This document shows, piece after piece, positions 44,466 to 53,000 of a stretch of DNA of 64,000 bases; position 1 is the stretch's first letter; each line of letters begins with the position of its first letter. Source of the stretch: Alteromonas macleodii (lineage in GTDB: Bacteria; Pseudomonadota; Gammaproteobacteria; Enterobacterales; Alteromonadaceae); assembly GCF_903772925.1 (NCBI RefSeq), contig NZ_LR812090.1, positions 748,629-812,628 on the forward strand, written 5' to 3'. The notes below the pieces were generated by a model. That model did not search any database and was not told the DNA's origin. It saw nothing but the letters and a program-made list of their open reading frames with translations. Both the position numbers and the translations under genes were made by a program.

Positions 44466-45029
44466 GTGAAAGTTGTTTATTTAAATACTCAATCAGCTAT
44501 AGCGCAATCTCAAAGCGACAACTCTACGCTCTACCACCTCATTTCTGAGCATGAACCGGCACTTCGTCGGTTTATTCGAGTAAGGGCACGAGCTAACTCC
44601 TCGGAAGTGGAAGATATTCTCCAAGAAATGTACGCCAAACTGTTTTCACTAGATGGAATGGCTAAAAAGATTGAAGCGCGCCAAGATACGTTTAGAAGTT
44701 TCTTGTTTACCGTTGTCACCAATTTAATCATCGATAGAGAACGGCGAGCAAAGGTACGTGCTCATGAAGCGCATGAACCATTTTCTGATACCCTATACTC
44801 TACGTGGAACAATGAACCCGAGAAGCACGCAGGGATAGCTGAGAAACTCATTGAAATTGAAAGTGTGCTTGAAAATATTAATCCTCATCACAAATCTGCG
44901 TTTGTACTTTGCCGTGTTGAAGGTAAAGCTTATCGGGAAATCAGCGATATATTAGGCGTTTCTGTTAGTACAGTAGAAAAATACATTTCGGCCGCATTGA
45001 CGGCTATTCGAAATAAGGTGCAAGATTAA
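44466..45029 (+). CDS. ECF sigma factor, FecI type
   Basis: 187 residues, only regions 2 and 4 of sigma-70. Region 2 (about 20-95) has HEPALRRFIRVRARANSSEVEDILQEMYAKLF and the -10 contact helix FRSFLFTVVTNLIIDRERR; region 4 (about 130-185) has INPHHKSAFVLCRVEGKAYREISDILGVSVSTVEKYISAAL. GTG start. The stop overlaps the fecR-like ATG by one base, so the pair is coupled. It should direct transcription of itself and of the downstream receptor after a surface signal. Confidence 0.9.
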   Translation: MKVVYLNTQSAIAQSQSDNSTLYHLISEHEPALRRFIRVRARANSSEVEDILQEMYAKLFSLDGMAKKIEARQDTFRSFLFTVVTNLIIDRERRAKVRAHEAHEPFSDTLYSTWNNEPEKHAGIAEKLIEIESVLENINPHHKSAFVLCRVEGKAYREISDILGVSVSTVEKYISAALTAIRNKVQD

Positions 45030-46018
45030 TGGCTACGGCTTTGAACCAGCATTCAATCAATAAACGTGCAAGTGATTACGTTGTGCGTCTTTACTCTGGT
45101 GAACTGACAGCTAAAGAAGAAAGTGAGATCCTTGCATGGTGCGATGCAAAAGCCTCCCATCAAGCAGCTTTTGACGATGCGCTTTTAGTATGGGAGAGCT
45201 CTGTTCACATTGCGCCTCATATAGGGTGGCGCCAAAAGTTGGAAAAACGTTTCTATCGCATGCGCTATCTAGCCGCATCTATTGTTGTAGCATCATTCTG
45301 CTTTTTACTCATCACGCATTATGATGCGCCTGACGAACGTATTGCTAACAGTGAGCTTGCCAATAGTTATTCCACTGCCATCGGCGAGGTGAGCAATGTT
45401 GGATTACCAGATGGCTCTACCATTACGTTAAATACAGATACCCGCATTAATATAGAGTTTAGCGAAGCGCACAGAGAGCTTTGGCTAGAACACGGTGAGG
45501 CATTTTTTGATATTGCTAAAGATCGCTCCCGTCCATTTTTAATTCATACCGTAAATAAAACAGTGAGAGTCGTAGGGACGAAGTTTAATATTAAGCTGTC
45601 ACAGTCTGGGTTTGATATAGCCGTAGAAGAAGGTATTGTCGCCATTGAAGAAAAGGCAGGGTCGAACACCGACAAACCAGCGAAAGGTGATACCCAAGTG
45701 TTATTGGAAGCCGGCGCAGTTGCATCATTCAATGATACCAGTGCACTTATCGCTAAAGAAAATGTGGACAGTGTAGTAAAAGCGCAAAGTTGGCGTACGG
45801 GTTACTTACGTTTTGATGAAGAACGGTTAGATAAAGTTATTGCTAGTTTTAACCGCTATAGAAGCAAAAAAATAGTGATTAGTCAGGATGTAGCCGATTT
45901 GCGTATCAGTGGCGTTTTTAAGCTGTCAGATGGCGATGCGATTTTAACGGCACTTGAAGCAACCTTGCCGATAGAAGCGAAAAGAGATGAAGAAAATATA
46001 AAACTAGTGAAGAAATAG
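45029..46018 (+). CDS. FecR-type anti-sigma factor
   Basis: 329 residues. N-terminal DUF4880-like cytoplasmic part (about 10-55, YVVRLYSGELTAKEESEILAWCDAKASHQAAFDDAL) that binds sigma, one transmembrane helix (about 88-106, YLAASIVVASFCFLLI) and a periplasmic FecR domain (about 115-230, SVLPDGS-like VGLPDGSTITLNTDTRI, EAFFDIAKDRSRPFLIHT) followed by an STN-like tail (RLDKVIASFNRYRSKKI). It relays the state of the receptor to the sigma factor. 67 nt separate it from the receptor, carrying the second promoter-like copy. Confidence 0.9.
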   Translation: MATALNQHSINKRASDYVVRLYSGELTAKEESEILAWCDAKASHQAAFDDALLVWESSVHIAPHIGWRQKLEKRFYRMRYLAASIVVASFCFLLITHYDAPDERIANSELANSYSTAIGEVSNVGLPDGSTITLNTDTRINIEFSEAHRELWLEHGEAFFDIAKDRSRPFLIHTVNKTVRVVGTKFNIKLSQSGFDIAVEEGIVAIEEKAGSNTDKPAKGDTQVLLEAGAVASFNDTSALIAKENVDSVVKAQSWRTGYLRFDEERLDKVIASFNRYRSKKIVISQDVADLRISGVFKLSDGDAILTALEATLPIEAKRDEENIKLVKK

Positions 46019-46019
46019 C

Positions 46020-46048
46020 GGAGGGTTTTGTTTTTGGCTGCGTATTAA
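46020..46048 (+). promoter_or_regulatory. Bipartite promoter-like element, copy 2 (before the TonB receptor gene)
   Basis: GGAGGG (46020-46025), 12 nt, CTGCGTATTAA (46038-46048), ending 37 nt before the receptor ATG. Identical halves and spacing to the copy at 44406-44434; the intervening 12 nt agree at 6 positions. Confidence 0.65.
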
Positions 46049-46085
46049 CTAAAAGGGAACACATTAAAATACTATAGGAGCAGCC

Positions 46086-49000
46086 ATGAAGTTGCCAAAA
46101 ACCACAACAAGTACGTTAGCCCTGTGTGTCGCATTGTCACTAAGCTCAGGCTTAAATGCACAGCAAATAGATAACCTTTCAATTCAAGCTACTACACTTG
46201 ATAACGCATTACTCTCACTGGCACAGCACAGTGAAATTCAAATTTTGTTTTCAGACGCTAGAATAAAGCAAACATTAGCCCCTAAGCTAGAAGGTAGTAT
46301 GGATGTGCAAGAAGCACTTTCTACCTTGCTTGAAGGTACTGGCTTCATCTACAAGCAAACCTCTAAAAGTACCTATATTGTTACACCGATTGGAAGCGAA
46401 GAGAAAAACCAACCACAAAACCCTTCTGCCGCTCCCGTTACTGCTAACGTTCAGAAACAAGAAGCAAGTGTAGAGCGTATTCAGGTTACTGGCTCAAACA
46501 TCCGTGGGATGCAAGATACTGGCGCATTGCCCGTCACCATGATGTCATCTGAAGATATTGACGGTTTAGGCTTAAGCAGTGGCGCTGAAATTTTAGCGGA
46601 GTTACCGCAACAAGGTGCTGTAAATTTTAATAGCGAGCGTGTAGTTGGTGGTGTTAACGACGCACGTGGCGATGTCTCATCAGTAAACCTACGTGGTATA
46701 GGCACAGGTTATACGCTTACGCTGTTGAACGGTCGCCGATTAGTGCTACACCCAGGTACGCAAGCCGAAAACTTAGTACCTGTTACTACCGTGAACTCAA
46801 ATACGCTTCCAGTTAAAGGACTAAAACGTGTTGAAGTGTTACGCGATGGCGCTGCAGCTATTTACGGTACTGACGCCATATCAGGTGTAGTAAATTATGT
46901 TTTAGACGACAAGTATACGGGCGGTGAGCTTCAAGCTCATTATGGCAGTAGTCAGGGTACAGGTCGTGACCAAATCAATTTATCCGGCGCTGGTGGTTGG
47001 TTATTTAACAATGATAAAACTCACGTTACTTTTAGTGGTGGGTACTATCATCGCGATATGGTTATGGCGAGTGAGCGGGATTATTCTGCCAGTTCTGACT
47101 TACGTAACTACAGCGAAGTGCCTGCTGATTTTGTTGGCGATACACAACTAGATAATCGCTCAACGGTAACGCCATGGGGTGAATTTTCCTCAGACAGTCT
47201 AGGCACCTTTCACCTTGAGCCAACGTCATACGACGATTGTGTTGCGGAAGTTAGTGGCGATGTGTGCGCGTCTTCTGGATCAACGCCTCGAGATATGCGC
47301 TTCGACTCAAACTCACAACGTAGCTTGAGCTCGGAAGTCGATAGGCTCAATCTATACACCTTGGTGAATCACCAAATCAATGATGATGTTGAGATATACG
47401 GTGAAGCCCTTTACTACTCAGCAACAGCAAAACGTATTCGTGAACAATCGGGCAATCTAACAGCACAGCGTTTTACAGTTTCTGCTGATGCATTTTACAA
47501 CCCTTTTGGTGAAGACGTGACTGTTCGTCGCTATCGTCCCATTGATACAGACCCTCGAAATATCGAAGTCGATGATTACAGCTATCGTTTATTAGCAGGC
47601 TCTCGTGGTTATATCGGTGATTGGGACTTCGATTCCGCCGTGTTGTATTCAAAAGCCAATACTATCGATACCGCAAATCGAATTAACACCACCTTGTTCC
47701 AACAAGCGGCTAATAGTACTGATGAAAGCACGGCTTACAATATTTTTAGCGGCGCCAGTGTGACTAACCCAAATACGGTCGATGATACGCCGGTATCTCA
47801 AAGTGTTATCGACAGCTTTATGGTGGATGTTGAGCGGGAGTCAGAAACAGAACTTGCTTCAATTGACGCCAAAGTATCTCGACCAGATTTATTTAGTTTA
47901 CCCGCCGGTGATGTAGGTTTTGCCGCAGGTATTGAATATCGCTATGAAAGCTTTTTTGACAAACGTACCGATGATTTGAATGGCACATTGTTTTTCAGTG
48001 ACTTAGTGGGTGGCACTTCGTCCGAAATTGCTAGCCAAGTATTAGGAAGTAGCCCTACGCCAGATGCTAGCGGAAGTCGCAATGTGGTATCTGCGTACGC
48101 GGAATTTGTTATTCCACTGTTGGCCGATAAACCGTTTGTTGAAAATTTAAATTTACAGGTAGCCGGGCGTTACGAAGATTTCTCTGACGTAGGCAGTGTA
48201 TTTAAACCTAAATTTGCCCTTGCATGGACGGTAAATGAAAACGCATTAATTCGTGGTGCATATTCAGGGGGCTTTAAAGCGCCAGGGTTGCCACAAACCA
48301 CAGCAGTAAATGTTGCCCGTTCTAATACCAGAACCGATCCGTTGACACAAACGAATCGTGGTACGCTAGAACTTCGAAATGGTAGCGATACCTTAAGCCC
48401 CGAAGAAAGTGAAAATTACTCGTTTGGCGTAGTACTTACGCCTACCAAAGAGTTAACCCTTACAGTCGATTGGTGGCAAATCAAACAAGAGAACACGGTG
48501 GGTATTTTAAATAGCCAAACACAAATTTTGTATGATGCGCTATTACGTAGCCAGGGTGGCTCGAATGAAAATGTGGTTCGTGATGAAAATGACGAAATTA
48601 TATATATTCGAAATGATTACACTAACTTACTACCAAGAGACATTTCTGGTATCGATTACAGTGCTGATTACCGTTTTGAAACTGAAGTAGGTGATTTTTC
48701 CATTAAGCTCAGTGCCGCCAACTTGAGAAAGTTTGATCAAGGGGCAGACGATATCACAGACCTAGTGGTTGCAGCACAAGAAGCTGGAAACGAAGCGTTA
48801 TTGTACGAAGGGGAGCAAGTTGCCATATTTGGTAGCGATGGCGACCTTATTCGTCAAAACGAACGCCCAAAATGGCGGGCTAATTTATCGCTAACCTATT
48901 CTCGAGATGCATGGCGTGCTGGACTTAAATATCGTTACGTTAGTGATGTTGAAGACACTAGCTTAAATTATACCGACGATTCAGGCGATTTAGTGACTTA

Positions 49001-49211
49001 CGTCATTGATGACTGGTCAACGTTAGATGCGTACGTAAGTTACCGCTTTAGTAAAGATGCATTGTTTAGCGGAAAAACGAAAGTGACCGTAGGCATGCGT
49101 AACCTGACTAACGAAGAACCGCCGTTTGCCGATGAAACCTTTGGTTTTAGCAGTAGCCTTCATTCATCGATTGGCCGTTATACCTACGTAACACTTAATC
49201 ATAAATTTTAA
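46086..49211 (+). CDS. TonB-dependent transducer receptor with STN domain
   Basis: 1041 residues. Signal peptide to LNAQ; the STN domain (about 26-105, LDNALLSLAQHSEIQILFSDARI, VQEALSTLLEGTGF) passes the signal to FecR; a linker; TonB box VERIQVTGSNI near 128; plug (about 140-265, NLRGIGTGYTLTLLNGRRL, RVEVLRDGAAAIYGTDAISG) and a large barrel ending YTYVTLNHKF. The NLRGIG...LLNGRR plug is common in receptors for organic substrates (peptides, glycans) in marine and plant-associated bacteria rather than in classical siderophore receptors. AGGAGC precedes the ATG. The M14 peptidase gene follows 75 nt later. Confidence 0.88.
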   Translation: MKLPKTTTSTLALCVALSLSSGLNAQQIDNLSIQATTLDNALLSLAQHSEIQILFSDARIKQTLAPKLEGSMDVQEALSTLLEGTGFIYKQTSKSTYIVTPIGSEEKNQPQNPSAAPVTANVQKQEASVERIQVTGSNIRGMQDTGALPVTMMSSEDIDGLGLSSGAEILAELPQQGAVNFNSERVVGGVNDARGDVSSVNLRGIGTGYTLTLLNGRRLVLHPGTQAENLVPVTTVNSNTLPVKGLKRVEVLRDGAAAIYGTDAISGVVNYVLDDKYTGGELQAHYGSSQGTGRDQINLSGAGGWLFNNDKTHVTFSGGYYHRDMVMASERDYSASSDLRNYSEVPADFVGDTQLDNRSTVTPWGEFSSDSLGTFHLEPTSYDDCVAEVSGDVCASSGSTPRDMRFDSNSQRSLSSEVDRLNLYTLVNHQINDDVEIYGEALYYSATAKRIREQSGNLTAQRFTVSADAFYNPFGEDVTVRRYRPIDTDPRNIEVDDYSYRLLAGSRGYIGDWDFDSAVLYSKANTIDTANRINTTLFQQAANSTDESTAYNIFSGASVTNPNTVDDTPVSQSVIDSFMVDVERESETELASIDAKVSRPDLFSLPAGDVGFAAGIEYRYESFFDKRTDDLNGTLFFSDLVGGTSSEIASQVLGSSPTPDASGSRNVVSAYAEFVIPLLADKPFVENLNLQVAGRYEDFSDVGSVFKPKFALAWTVNENALIRGAYSGGFKAPGLPQTTAVNVARSNTRTDPLTQTNRGTLELRNGSDTLSPEESENYSFGVVLTPTKELTLTVDWWQIKQENTVGILNSQTQILYDALLRSQGGSNENVVRDENDEIIYIRNDYTNLLPRDISGIDYSADYRFETEVGDFSIKLSAANLRKFDQGADDITDLVVAAQEAGNEALLYEGEQVAIFGSDGDLIRQNERPKWRANLSLTYSRDAWRAGLKYRYVSDVEDTSLNYTDDSGDLVTYVIDDWSTLDAYVSYRFSKDALFSGKTKVTVGMRNLTNEEPPFADETFGFSSSLHSSIGRYTYVTLNHKF

Positions 49212-49286
49212 GTTAAAAAACTTTTCCTACTTTTACATCATAAAGAGGCGTCTACCATTAGGAGGCGCTTATTTCATGGAGATATC

Positions 49287-50495
49287 ATGTTTCGATTATT
49301 TGTCATTGCATTGGGGTTTGTCTCCCTTCTTGCTTCCGCCATTACATTGGCGTGCGAATTCAAGGGCGTTACTTTTTCTGCAGATTTTGAAGCCGGAAAA
49401 TTAGATTCCTGTGAAGTCGACGAAAACGGCACCTATGTATTGAGCTTCTTACCAGAAGATAAGCCTATAAATCCTAGCCCTTGGTATTACTTTAGTGTTA
49501 CCGCAGCAGGTGATTTATTGTCAAAACAAGCAGGAAAAGTAGACGTAGTGCTGACCTTTGATGGTTATACGCCAAGGTATTTACCTAAAGTGAGTTACGA
49601 TCGAAAAAGCTGGAAGATAACCGCGTTTGATACCACAGAGCAGGGCATGACACTAACTTTGCCGGTATCAAAGCAGCCACTGTATGTGGCTGCCCAGCGT
49701 CCAATTCCAAATTCTGTTTACACAAACTGGCTAAAACAAGCAGAGCAAGACTTTGGCATTAAGCCGTTTACGATTGGTAAATCTACCGAAGGCCGCACAC
49801 TTTCTGCATTTGCTCTTGAAAAGCCTGAAAACACCGAGTGGGTTATTTTCGTTGGTCGTCAACATCCACCAGAAGTAACAGGCGCGGTAGCCATGTTCTC
49901 TTTTCTAAATCAATTCTTATCCATTACATCTGAAAACAATGCGTTCTTGTCGCGCTTTAATGTTCTGGTTGTTCCGAACATAAACCCTGATGGTGTAGCC
50001 AATGGTCATTGGCGACATAGTGTTGGGCATAAAGATCTAAACCGCGATTGGAATGTCTTCTCTCAACCAGAGACCAAAGCAGTGAAAACATATCTAGATA
50101 AAATCACGAATGCTGGCGGGAAAATTGTAATGGGTATGGACTTTCATTCTACCCACAACAATGTTTTTTACACCATTCCGGTAGATGAAAGTATCGCCCC
50201 TAGCGACATGGTTGTAGGTTGGTTGGCCGACTTGCAAACACAAACCAAAGGCGTGTTTAAAGTCGTAGATAAACCTGGCACTTCACCAGGTAAAGGCGTT
50301 TTTAAACAGTTTTTTGCTGATGTTTATCACGTGCATGGTGTTACCTATGAAGTTGGTGATAATGAGCCGAATGAGAAAACTCGCTACGTTGCTAAACACG
50401 CCGCCAATACGCTTATCGATACGTTAATTGCCACTCCTGCTGAAGAATTTTATATTAAAGCGTGTGCAGACGAAGCAGCAAGTTGTGAGCAATGA
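49287..50495 (+). CDS. Secreted M14 zinc carboxypeptidase, cytosolic-carboxypeptidase-like
   Basis: 402 residues. Signal peptide (about 1-22). An N-terminal beta domain (about 25-135, with NPSPWYYFSV) resembles the extra domain of CCP/AGBL-type M14 peptidases. Catalytic domain: zinc ligands His193 and Glu196 in RQHPPEVTG, NPDGVANGHWRH with DLNRDW, third ligand His287 in DFHSTHN, and the catalytic Glu355 in VTYEVGDNE; all are present. CCP-type enzymes tend to remove C-terminal acidic residues; specificity is inferred. The stop overlaps the next ATG (ATGA), so it is coupled to the amidohydrolase. Confidence 0.85.
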   Translation: MFRLFVIALGFVSLLASAITLACEFKGVTFSADFEAGKLDSCEVDENGTYVLSFLPEDKPINPSPWYYFSVTAAGDLLSKQAGKVDVVLTFDGYTPRYLPKVSYDRKSWKITAFDTTEQGMTLTLPVSKQPLYVAAQRPIPNSVYTNWLKQAEQDFGIKPFTIGKSTEGRTLSAFALEKPENTEWVIFVGRQHPPEVTGAVAMFSFLNQFLSITSENNAFLSRFNVLVVPNINPDGVANGHWRHSVGHKDLNRDWNVFSQPETKAVKTYLDKITNAGGKIVMGMDFHSTHNNVFYTIPVDESIAPSDMVVGWLADLQTQTKGVFKVVDKPGTSPGKGVFKQFFADVYHVHGVTYEVGDNEPNEKTRYVAKHAANTLIDTLIATPAEEFYIKACADEAASCEQ

Positions 50496-52015
50496 TTATG
50501 CATTTACGCACAAATAAACCCAAAGCGCTTCGCCATAAACTTGCTATCGCAGTTCTCATGTCCTCGATTAGTGTTGCAGGCCCTGTTAGGGCTGAAAGTA
50601 TAGAGCAAACGGATGTTTCGGCGATAGACTCTAAAGCCGCGCGTACTTTTGTTCATCAAAGTACAATGAAGCATATTGCTAAAACTATGTGGGAAAAACC
50701 TGAACTGGGTTTTCTAGAGCACAACAGCAGCGCATTAATGCAACAGACGCTAATTAAGCGTGGTTTCAAAGTAACGGCCGGTATTGCGGGAATGCCCACT
50801 GCATTCATTGCGCAGTACAACCCAGTAGGCCAGGCAGAAGAAGGTGTGCATAAGTCTGTTATCGGCTTGCTCGCCGAAATGGATGCCCTACCCAGCATGG
50901 GGGTTTTAAATACGTCTGATAAACAGCCGATTAGCACTAACGGACATGTTCACGCAGGTCATGCTTGTGGACACAACTTGTTTGCCGGCGGGATAATAGG
51001 TGCTGCGCTTAGCTTGGCTGATTATCTCGATTCCCATCCAAATCAAGGTTCTCTGAAGGTTTTCGGCGCACCCGCTGAAGAAGGGGGCTCAGGGAAAGTT
51101 TATTTGGTGAAAGCTGGCGTATTTGAAGACGTAGATGTTGCCCTCCATTGGCACCCATCGGATAGCACGACTTCTTCACCATCATCTTCGCTGGCCAACA
51201 AAAGTGGTAAGTTTCGCTTTTATGGGATTGCCGCGCATGCTGCTGCTGCGCCAGATAAAGGGCGTTCGGCATTAGATGGCGTAGAAGCTATGAACATGAT
51301 GGTAAACTTAATGCGTGAGCATGTACCAGATGGCACGAGAATTCACTATGTCATCACTAACGGCGGAACTGCGCCCAATGTAGTGCCGGACTTCGCCGAA
51401 GTGTATTATTACGTACGCTCAGCACAGCCAACTGTTGTGCTGTCACTGTGGGATAGATTGGAAAAAGCGGCGGAGGGAGCAGCACTTGGTACTGAAACCC
51501 GTGTTAATTGGGAAGTCACAGGTGGGGTGTGGAATGTATTACCTAATGTGACCTTATCAAAATTAATGCACAAGCACATTGACGCCGCACCTCCGATTAT
51601 TTTGACTAAAAGCGAGCAACAGTTTGCTAGCGAAATAAGTCGCACGCGCGAGCAGTCCTTTAATCACAATGCTCACAGCACTCCAGAGCCCTTCGATGAA
51701 AAGATTACTGTTTGGTCTGCATCAACTGATGTTGGTGATGTGAGTTGGCAAGTGCCTACCGTGGGAGTATCTATCGCCACCTGGGTAAAAGGAACTCCAC
51801 CCCATACCTGGCAGGCATCAGCAATGAGTGGTACTGATATAGGTTACAAAGGTATGTACTTGGCCAGTGAGGTCATCACGCAAACTGCTATATCCCTTTT
51901 CTCTGAACCTGAAAATATCAGTAAAGCGAAGCAAGAGTTTCAGCAACGAAAAAGTACGTTGAACTATGAACCCATGCTTGGGCAGAGAGCACCAGCACTT
52001 GATTATCGTAAGTAG
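50492..52015 (+). CDS. Secreted AbgB-like M20 amidohydrolase
   Basis: 507 residues. An N-terminal leader (hydrophobic about 16-33, cut near VRA-ES) makes it exported, unlike E. coli AbgB. The body follows AbgB closely: GHACGHNLF (about 156-164, metal-binding Cys159 and His161), GAPAEEGGSGK (Glu197/Glu198), ALHWHPSD, the lid segment RFYGIAAHAAAAPDKGRSALDGVEAMN, VPDGTRIHYVITNGG and PNVVPDFAEVYYYVRS, with a late PPHTWQ His. AbgB with AbgA cleaves p-aminobenzoyl-glutamate; no AbgA or AbgT is here. The substrate may be an N-acyl or aroyl amino acid. Starts inside the M14 stop. No obvious terminator follows. Confidence 0.85.
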   Translation: MIMHLRTNKPKALRHKLAIAVLMSSISVAGPVRAESIEQTDVSAIDSKAARTFVHQSTMKHIAKTMWEKPELGFLEHNSSALMQQTLIKRGFKVTAGIAGMPTAFIAQYNPVGQAEEGVHKSVIGLLAEMDALPSMGVLNTSDKQPISTNGHVHAGHACGHNLFAGGIIGAALSLADYLDSHPNQGSLKVFGAPAEEGGSGKVYLVKAGVFEDVDVALHWHPSDSTTSSPSSSLANKSGKFRFYGIAAHAAAAPDKGRSALDGVEAMNMMVNLMREHVPDGTRIHYVITNGGTAPNVVPDFAEVYYYVRSAQPTVVLSLWDRLEKAAEGAALGTETRVNWEVTGGVWNVLPNVTLSKLMHKHIDAAPPIILTKSEQQFASEISRTREQSFNHNAHSTPEPFDEKITVWSASTDVGDVSWQVPTVGVSIATWVKGTPPHTWQASAMSGTDIGYKGMYLASEVITQTAISLFSEPENISKAKQEFQQRKSTLNYEPMLGQRAPALDYRK

Positions 52016-52365
52016 AATATTCTCGTACTACTGCGTCAGAGGTTTATAACAATCTTGTAATGTAACTAAGAGGTTTGGCCGAATCTCGGTCAAATTCTTG
52101 ATTCTATTCCGAACACTCGCTAATTTTTAACGATGACCCCAGATTAAATTATCGCTTAAATATCAGTAAAACCTTGTGTTTATAAGGGCTTTTCTTTTAT
52201 CATTTGCGGTCGAAAATTTTGAAAACTTTCGTGACCTCGTAAACCAGTAAATTTTTGCTGTTACGTTGCTGTCATGACAAGCCATATGATGCATGACGCA
52301 AGCGTGATAAAACCAGTATAAGCTTGGGTTACACATCATAATTATCCAAACCTGGAGAAATGTGG
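52016..52365. other. Intergenic region upstream of petA
   Basis: 350 nt, AT-rich, the end of the cassette and the promoter region of petABC. A TATAAG at 52317-52322 could be a -10 box with a weak ATGACG 18 nt before it. No clear terminator for the amidohydrolase gene was found. No gene recognised. Confidence 0.5.
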
Positions 52366-52995
52366 ATGAGCAATGTATCTGTAGATGCAACAGAGTCTGC
52401 ACACAATGAAAACCAGCCAGAAAACAACACTCGTCGTCGGTTCTTGACCGTAGCCACGTCGGTAGTTGGTGGTGTAGGTGTCGTTGGTGCTGCTGTGCCT
52501 TTTATTGCGTCCTGGAATCCAAGCGCCAAAGCGAAAGCAGCCGGTGCTGACGTTGAAGTAGATATCAGCGGGATTGAGCCTGGACAATTAGTACGTGTAA
52601 TGTGGCGAAGCAAGCCTGTATGGATTGTACGTCGTACGCCTGAGATTCTTGAAGAACTAGGCACACACGAAGATAAGCTGAAAGATCCTAACTCTGAAGC
52701 TGAGCAGCAACCTACTTTTGCTCAAAATCGTTTCCGTTCGATGAAAGAAGAATACCTGATTCTAGTGGGTATCTGTACGCACCTAGGTTGCTCTCCACAG
52801 CACCTTAAAGACGGCGCTTTCGAAGAAGTGGTTGAGGGTGTGCCAGATGGTTTCTTCTGCCCATGCCACGGTTCTAAGTTTGATATGGCAGGACGTGTAT
52901 TCCAAAACGTACCGGCACCATTAAACTTAGTTGTACCGCCATATCAATTCGTTGATGACAATAACATCATCATCGGTTCAGAAGCGGAGGCTTAA
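52366..52995 (+). CDS. petA: Ubiquinol-cytochrome c reductase iron-sulfur (Rieske) subunit
   Basis: 209 residues from ATG 52366; the ATG 6 nt earlier leaves only 2 nt after GGAG. A twin-Arg signal-anchor RRRFLTVATSVVGGVGVVGAAV (about 22-43) inserts it in the membrane by the Tat route. The [2Fe-2S] centre is carried by CTHLGC and CPCHGS, both complete. It moves electrons from ubiquinol to cytochrome c1 in complex III. Confidence 0.96.
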   Translation: MSNVSVDATESAHNENQPENNTRRRFLTVATSVVGGVGVVGAAVPFIASWNPSAKAKAAGADVEVDISGIEPGQLVRVMWRSKPVWIVRRTPEILEELGTHEDKLKDPNSEAEQQPTFAQNRFRSMKEEYLILVGICTHLGCSPQHLKDGAFEEVVEGVPDGFFCPCHGSKFDMAGRVFQNVPAPLNLVVPPYQFVDDNNIIIGSEAEA

Positions 52996-53000
52996 TTATT

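Noticed and set aside
49212..49286. Hairpin terminator between the receptor and the M14 gene
   Set aside because: GAGGCG occurs twice there, but as a direct repeat; no stem with a T-run can be formed.
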